A DNA stretch of 8,785 nt, from contig JAFUQY010000391.1 in assembly GCA_017472105.1 (NCBI GenBank), forward strand, positions 1 to 8,785, read 5' to 3'. Within the stretch, counting starts at the first letter, position 1; each line of letters begins with the position of its first letter. The position numbers and the translations under genes were made by a program. Below are positions 5,750 through 8,785 of this stretch, piece after piece. Origin of the DNA: Clostridia bacterium. Lineage in GTDB: Bacteria > Bacillota_A > Clostridia > Oscillospirales > CAG-272. The notes below the pieces were generated by a model. It was not told the DNA's origin. It did not search any database and saw only the letters and a program-made list of their open reading frames with translations.

Positions 5750-7858
5750 ATGAAGAACGGTTTCAAGGTAGCAATATTCTACATCGTTCTCATCGGCATT
5801 ATCCTCGTCGCAACCGCTTCCCTGTGGGATTCCATTCCGCAGGACGTTCTGGTCTTCAGCGACGTGGTGGATCTGTTTGAAAACGAACAGGTCAAGCGGT
5901 TTGAGATCGATGAAGAGAACAATCTTTCCATGGTCGTACGCCAATCCCTCGCGGACGGAACAGAAGCGGAGACGCTGGTGACATACAAACTGCGCAGCTT
6001 CGATCTGTTCATCCTTGAGCTGGGCGACACCGTGGAAGAACAGCACGAAGCGGGCATCATCACCATGTATGACTATCCCGCGCCCTACAACATCCCGTGG
6101 TGGATTTCGCTCATCCCCTACGTGATCGTCATTGTCCTGCTCATCGCAATGTGGATGTTCGTGATGAATCAGGCGACCGGCGGCAAAGGCTCCAAGATCA
6201 ACTCTGTCGGACGCGCGAAGGCAAAGCTCATCACCGCGGACACAGCGAAGGTTTACTTCAAGGATGTTGCCGGAGCGGATGAAGAAAAGGCGGAACTGGA
6301 AGAAATCGTCGAGTTCCTCCGCAATCCCGAGTATTTCACCAAGCTCGGCGCGAAGATCCCGCACGGTGTCCTTCTCGTAGGCCCTCCGGGTACCGGTAAA
6401 ACCCTGATCGCAAAGGCGGTTGCAGGTGAAGCGGGTGTTCCCTTCTACTCCATCTCCGGTTCCGATTTCGTGGAAATGTACGTCGGCGTGGGTGCATCCC
6501 GTGTCCGCGACCTGTTCGATACCGCAAAGAAAAATCCCGCGGCAATCATCTTCATCGATGAAATCGACGCGGTCGGACGTCACAGAGGCGCAGGTCTCGG
6601 CGGCGGCCATGATGAACGCGAACAGACCCTGAACCAGATTCTCGTTGAAATGGACGGTTTCGGCTCCTCCGAGGGCATCATCGTCATGGCGGCAACCAAC
6701 CGTCCCGACATTCTTGACCCCGCACTCCTCAGACCCGGACGCTTCGACCGTCAGATCACCATGAACGCACCCGACGTCAAGGGACGCGAGGATATCCTCA
6801 AGGTTCACGCCAAAAACAAGCCCTTTGAAGAAGACGTGGATCTCTCCGTTATCGCGAAGACCACCGTCGGATTCACCGGTGCGGAACTGGCAAACCTCCT
6901 CAACGAAGCGGCTCTTCTCGCGGCACGCAAAGGCAAGCACCTCATCGGCATGAACGATCTGGAAGAAGCCATGATTAAAGTCATCGTCGGTCCCGCAAAG
7001 AAGTCCCGCGTGATTTCCGAAGCCGAAAAGAAGCTCACCGCATACCACGAAGCCGGTCACGCCATCTCCACATGGGTACGTCAGCCCGATGAACCCGTGC
7101 ATCAGATCTCAATCATCCCGGCAGGACGTGCGGGCGGCTATACCCTCTCCTTCCCGAAGGAAGATAAGTCCTACATGTCCCGCGGCATGATGGAAAGCGA
7201 AATCGTGACCCTCCTCGGCGGCCGTGTTGCGGAGCAGATCATCCTCGGCGACATCTCCACCGGCGCGTCCAACGATATCCAGCGTGCGTCCTCCATCGCG
7301 CGGAGCATGGTCACCAAGTACGGTATGTCCGAAAAGCTCGGTCCGATCCTCTACGGCAGTGAATCCTCCAGCGACGAAGTCTTCCTCGGACGCGACTTCA
7401 ACCAGACCAAGAACTACTCCGACGAAACCGCCGCCGTCATCGACGCAGAAGTGAAGGAAATCGTCACCAAGGCATACGCCGAATGCAAGCGGATTCTTGA
7501 AGAAAACATCGACAGACTCCACTTCGTCGCGGCTTACCTGATGAAGAACGAGATCATGGAAGAGGAGCAGTTCGTGCGCGCCATGTCCGAGCCCGGCATC
7601 ACCATCGAAGCTCTGGAAGAAATGGTCGCCGAAAAGCGCCGCAAGAGTCAGGAAGAAAACGAACGTCACGCCCGTCACATGGCGGAGCTCGAAAAACAGC
7701 GTGAAGAAGAACGCGCCCGTGCCGAAGCCCGTGAAAAGGATAAGCAGCACAAGGAAGCATTCCCGCCCTTCCCGCTCAACGACGACTACCGCGATGCCAA
7801 GAAGCCGGACGAAGCCGATCAGAAGACCGACGAATCCGACGACGGCGAGGAAAAATAA
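5750..7858 (+). CDS. ftsH: ATP-dependent zinc metalloprotease FtsH
   Basis: Membrane-anchored AAA+ protease that forms a hexamer and degrades misfolded membrane proteins and some regulators. Residues about 7-25 and 116-138 are the two membrane segments, enclosing an extracytoplasmic domain of about 90 residues. The AAA+ module has Walker A GPPGTGKT (211-218), Walker B IIFIDEID (266-273), a pore motif with Tyr (EMYVGVGA, where E. coli has Phe) and the second region of homology ([20 protein letters not shown]). The protease domain has HEAGH (433-437) and the third zinc ligand Asp509 (ASNDIQRA). Residues about 623-702 form a long, highly charged tail, first Glu/Arg-rich and likely coiled coil, then Asp/Lys-rich and likely disordered. 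At 702 residues it is somewhat longer than the E. coli protein. Start ATG 5750 has AAAGGAGA upstream. Last gene of the operon, followed by a terminator. Confidence 0.99.
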   Translation: MKNGFKVAIFYIVLIGIILVATASLWDSIPQDVLVFSDVVDLFENEQVKRFEIDEENNLSMVVRQSLADGTEAETLVTYKLRSFDLFILELGDTVEEQHEAGIITMYDYPAPYNIPWWISLIPYVIVIVLLIAMWMFVMNQATGGKGSKINSVGRAKAKLITADTAKVYFKDVAGADEEKAELEEIVEFLRNPEYFTKLGAKIPHGVLLVGPPGTGKTLIAKAVAGEAGVPFYSISGSDFVEMYVGVGASRVRDLFDTAKKNPAAIIFIDEIDAVGRHRGAGLGGGHDEREQTLNQILVEMDGFGSSEGIIVMAATNRPDILDPALLRPGRFDRQITMNAPDVKGREDILKVHAKNKPFEEDVDLSVIAKTTVGFTGAELANLLNEAALLAARKGKHLIGMNDLEEAMIKVIVGPAKKSRVISEAEKKLTAYHEAGHAISTWVRQPDEPVHQISIIPAGRAGGYTLSFPKEDKSYMSRGMMESEIVTLLGGRVAEQIILGDISTGASNDIQRASSIARSMVTKYGMSEKLGPILYGSESSSDEVFLGRDFNQTKNYSDETAAVIDAEVKEIVTKAYAECKRILEENIDRLHFVAAYLMKNEIMEEEQFVRAMSEPGITIEALEEMVAEKRRKSQEENERHARHMAELEKQREEERARAEAREKDKQHKEAFPPFPLNDDYRDAKKPDEADQKTDESDDGEEK

Positions 7859-7875
7859 ACCAACCGAATGGAATC

Positions 7876-7910
7876 AAACGCCTGAATTCACAAAAGTTCG
7901 GGCGTTTTTC
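7876..7910 (+). terminator. Intrinsic terminator of the tilS-hpt-ftsH operon
   Basis: A 10-bp stem (AACGCCTGAA at 7877-7886 and TTCGGGCGTT at 7897-7906, one G-U pair) with a 10-base loop, followed by a five-T run (7905-7909). It begins 18 bases after the ftsH stop. Confidence 0.85.
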
Positions 7911-8153
7911 ATCACCATCGGCGGATTTGACGATATCTACCTGATCGAGAAAAATGTCGTGCTGTCCGAGCTGCATCTTCAGCCGGAGGAAGTACAGGCG
8001 GCAAAATGGGCGGACCGGGATGAAATTCTCGCCATGATCGATGACGGCAGCTTCATCCCGTACCACAAAAGCCTGATTGAGCTGCTGTTCTTCATGCGGA
8101 ATCACGACGGCACGCATACCCGCCCGGACACAACCGTCCCCGTCAGCCAATAA
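7908..8153 (+). pseudogene. 5'-truncated Nudix hydrolase remnant (C-terminal part only)
   Basis: The reading frame from 7908 to the TAA at 8151-8153 encodes about 81 residues that resemble the C-terminal half of a Nudix hydrolase of the IPP-isomerase-like/YfcD type: FDDIYLIEKNVVLSEL, LQPEEVQAAKWA, DEILAMIDDGSFIPYH and KSLIELLFFM. The Nudix box (GX5EX7REUXEEXGU), which binds metal and carries out catalysis, is absent, because the sequence immediately upstream is the ftsH terminator. There is no in-frame ATG with an SD; the first in-frame candidates are a GTG at 7959 and an ATG at 8034, both inside the conserved part. An intact homologue would be roughly 160-180 residues, so more than half is missing. 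It keeps its own downstream terminator (8160-8191). Probably the residue of a deletion or rearrangement next to ftsH. The family assignment is by recognition of sequence pattern only. Confidence 0.7.
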
Positions 8154-8159
8154 AACGAC

Positions 8160-8191
8160 AGACCTGCATGGAAAGCCGTGCGGGTCTTTTT
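8160..8191 (+). terminator. Intrinsic terminator after the Nudix remnant
   Basis: A 12-bp stem (8160-8171 with 8176-8187, two G-U pairs) closes a 4-base AAAG loop and is followed by a run of five T (8187-8191). It starts 7 bases after the remnant's stop codon. The A-rich flank at 8152-8155 gives weak potential on the minus strand as well. Confidence 0.85.
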
Positions 8192-8196
8192 GCGTG

Positions 8197-8226
8197 AAAA
8201 AACGCCGATGATTTTTCACCGACGTT
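8197..8226 (-). terminator. Intrinsic terminator of the radical-SAM activase gene
   Basis: On the minus strand an 11-bp stem (8226-8216 with 8211-8201, two G-U pairs) closes a 4-base AAAA loop and runs into six T (8202-8197). It begins 18 bases after the activase stop codon and is convergent with the plus-strand terminator at 8160-8191. Confidence 0.87.
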
Positions 8227-8243
8227 TGTCCGATTTGATTGTT

Positions 8244-8785
8244 TTACTTCACCCGCGCATTCCGGAACAGGCTCACCATGTGCGAGAGCTTGTCCGACGC
8301 CTGTTTTTCCGCGGGAGTCATCGAAAATTCGCGACCGACTGCGGCATATTTCGCACCCGCCATGCTGTTGTACGGCAGAAGCTCGACTGCATGCTCCCCG
8401 GCAAACTCCGCGATTTTGCAAAGATTTTCGTCCGTATCCGTAATTCCCGGGATCAGCGGCACCCGGAGCACGAAATCCTTCCCGGACTGCATCAGCCAGC
8501 GCAGATTTGCGAGAATCCGGTCGTTCTTCACCCCAGTGTACGTCTCATGCATCGCACCGTCAAACAGCTTCACGTCCGCCATCACGCAGTCGAACAGCGG
8601 AACCGTCTCCCGGTAAACCGCTTCCGGCGCAAACGACGACGTCTCCAGTGCGAGATGGATGCCCTCGTTTTTCAGAAGCCGCGCGGTCTCCCGGACAAAT
8701 TCATGCTGCATCAGCGGCTCGCCTCCGGAAAATGTCACACCGCCGTCCGTGCCGAAAATGTCCCTGTCTTCGAGAAGCCGCGCAG
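8244..8785 (-). CDS. Glycyl-radical enzyme activating protein, radical SAM (N-terminal part outside window)
   Basis: About 180 C-terminal residues are present; the gene continues past the right edge, so the CxxxCxxC cluster motif that binds the 4Fe-4S centre is not seen. What is visible fits the family: GGVTFSGGEPLMQ (SAM-binding GGE motif), ALETSS, DVKLFDGAMHETYTGVKN, ILANLRWL and RVPLIPGITD. These activases cleave S-adenosylmethionine reductively to install a glycyl radical on a partner enzyme such as pyruvate formate-lyase, a diol or glycerol dehydratase, or a decarboxylase. No partner gene lies in the window, so the specificity is unknown; pflA would be a guess. The dependence of the system on oxygen-free conditions supports an anaerobic host. 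It is convergent with the ftsH side and ends in a strong terminator. Confidence 0.93.
   Translation of the reverse strand, partial: ARLLEDRDIFGTDGGVTFSGGEPLMQHEFVRETARLLKNEGIHLALETSSFAPEAVYRETVPLFDCVMADVKLFDGAMHETYTGVKNDRILANLRWLMQSGKDFVLRVPLIPGITDTDENLCKIAEFAGEHAVELLPYNSMAGAKYAAVGREFSMTPAEKQASDKLSHMVSLFRNARVK

Noticed and set aside
6471..6494. Tyr in place of Phe in the FtsH pore motif as a functional oddity.
   Set aside because: It is a conservative aromatic change, and I believe it occurs in other clostridial FtsH proteins.
5726..7102. 458-residue open frame antisense to ftsH, continued by another at 7109-7750.
   Set aside because: The sense strand encodes FtsH with every catalytic motif. 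The antisense translation has no recognisable domain and no good ribosome binding site; it stays open because of codon bias in a GC-rich gene.
7859..8243. Mobile element or attachment site next to the Nudix remnant.
   Set aside because: No transposase, integrase, tRNA gene or flanking direct repeats are visible; the inverted repeats present are explained as three terminators.

Overview
The window looks like a chromosomal segment of a GC-rich member of the Clostridia (Firmicutes, Gram-positive cell plan). The basis is the tilS-hpt-ftsH gene order, which is a conserved Firmicutes arrangement, an S-layer-homology (SLH) surface protein, a lipoprotein, a glycyl-radical-enzyme activase typical of anaerobes, strong GGAGG ribosome binding sites and sigma-A-type promoters. 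The taxon below class level cannot be fixed from the sequence. Nothing here is a recognisable phage, transposon, CRISPR or toxin-antitoxin element.

Layout, left to right. (1) Positions 1-2340, minus strand: a two-gene surface operon. An exported transglutaminase-like protein with three SLH repeats (426-2222) is followed after 23 bases by a lipoprotein with a metallo-beta-lactamase fold of the ComEC-like type, cut by the left edge. Both appear to start at TTG codons. A promoter sits at 2308-2335. (2) 2333-3274, minus strand: a single gene for a hydroxypyruvate-isomerase-like TIM-barrel enzyme, with a near-consensus promoter and its own terminator. (3) 3343-7910, plus strand: a four-gene operon driven by two tandem promoters exactly 50 bases apart. 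It encodes an unrecognised 80-residue protein with two membrane segments, tilS (tRNA-Ile lysidine synthetase), hpt (hypoxanthine phosphoribosyltransferase) and ftsH (membrane AAA+ metalloprotease), and ends in an intrinsic terminator. (4) 7908-8191: the orphaned C-terminal part of a Nudix hydrolase, with no Nudix box and no start, followed by its own terminator. (5) 8197-8785, minus strand: terminator and 3' part of a radical-SAM glycyl-radical enzyme activase, cut by the right edge.

The central operon joins tRNA decoding fidelity (TilS), purine salvage (Hpt) and membrane protein quality control (FtsH), with a small unknown membrane protein at its head. The left operon makes two extracytoplasmic proteins that probably act at the cell wall. 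The points most worth a second look are the small membrane protein, the surface operon with its altered metal-site motif, the AT-rich island inside tilS, the Nudix remnant, and the shared -35 sequence of the divergent promoters. I found no convincing wholly new system.
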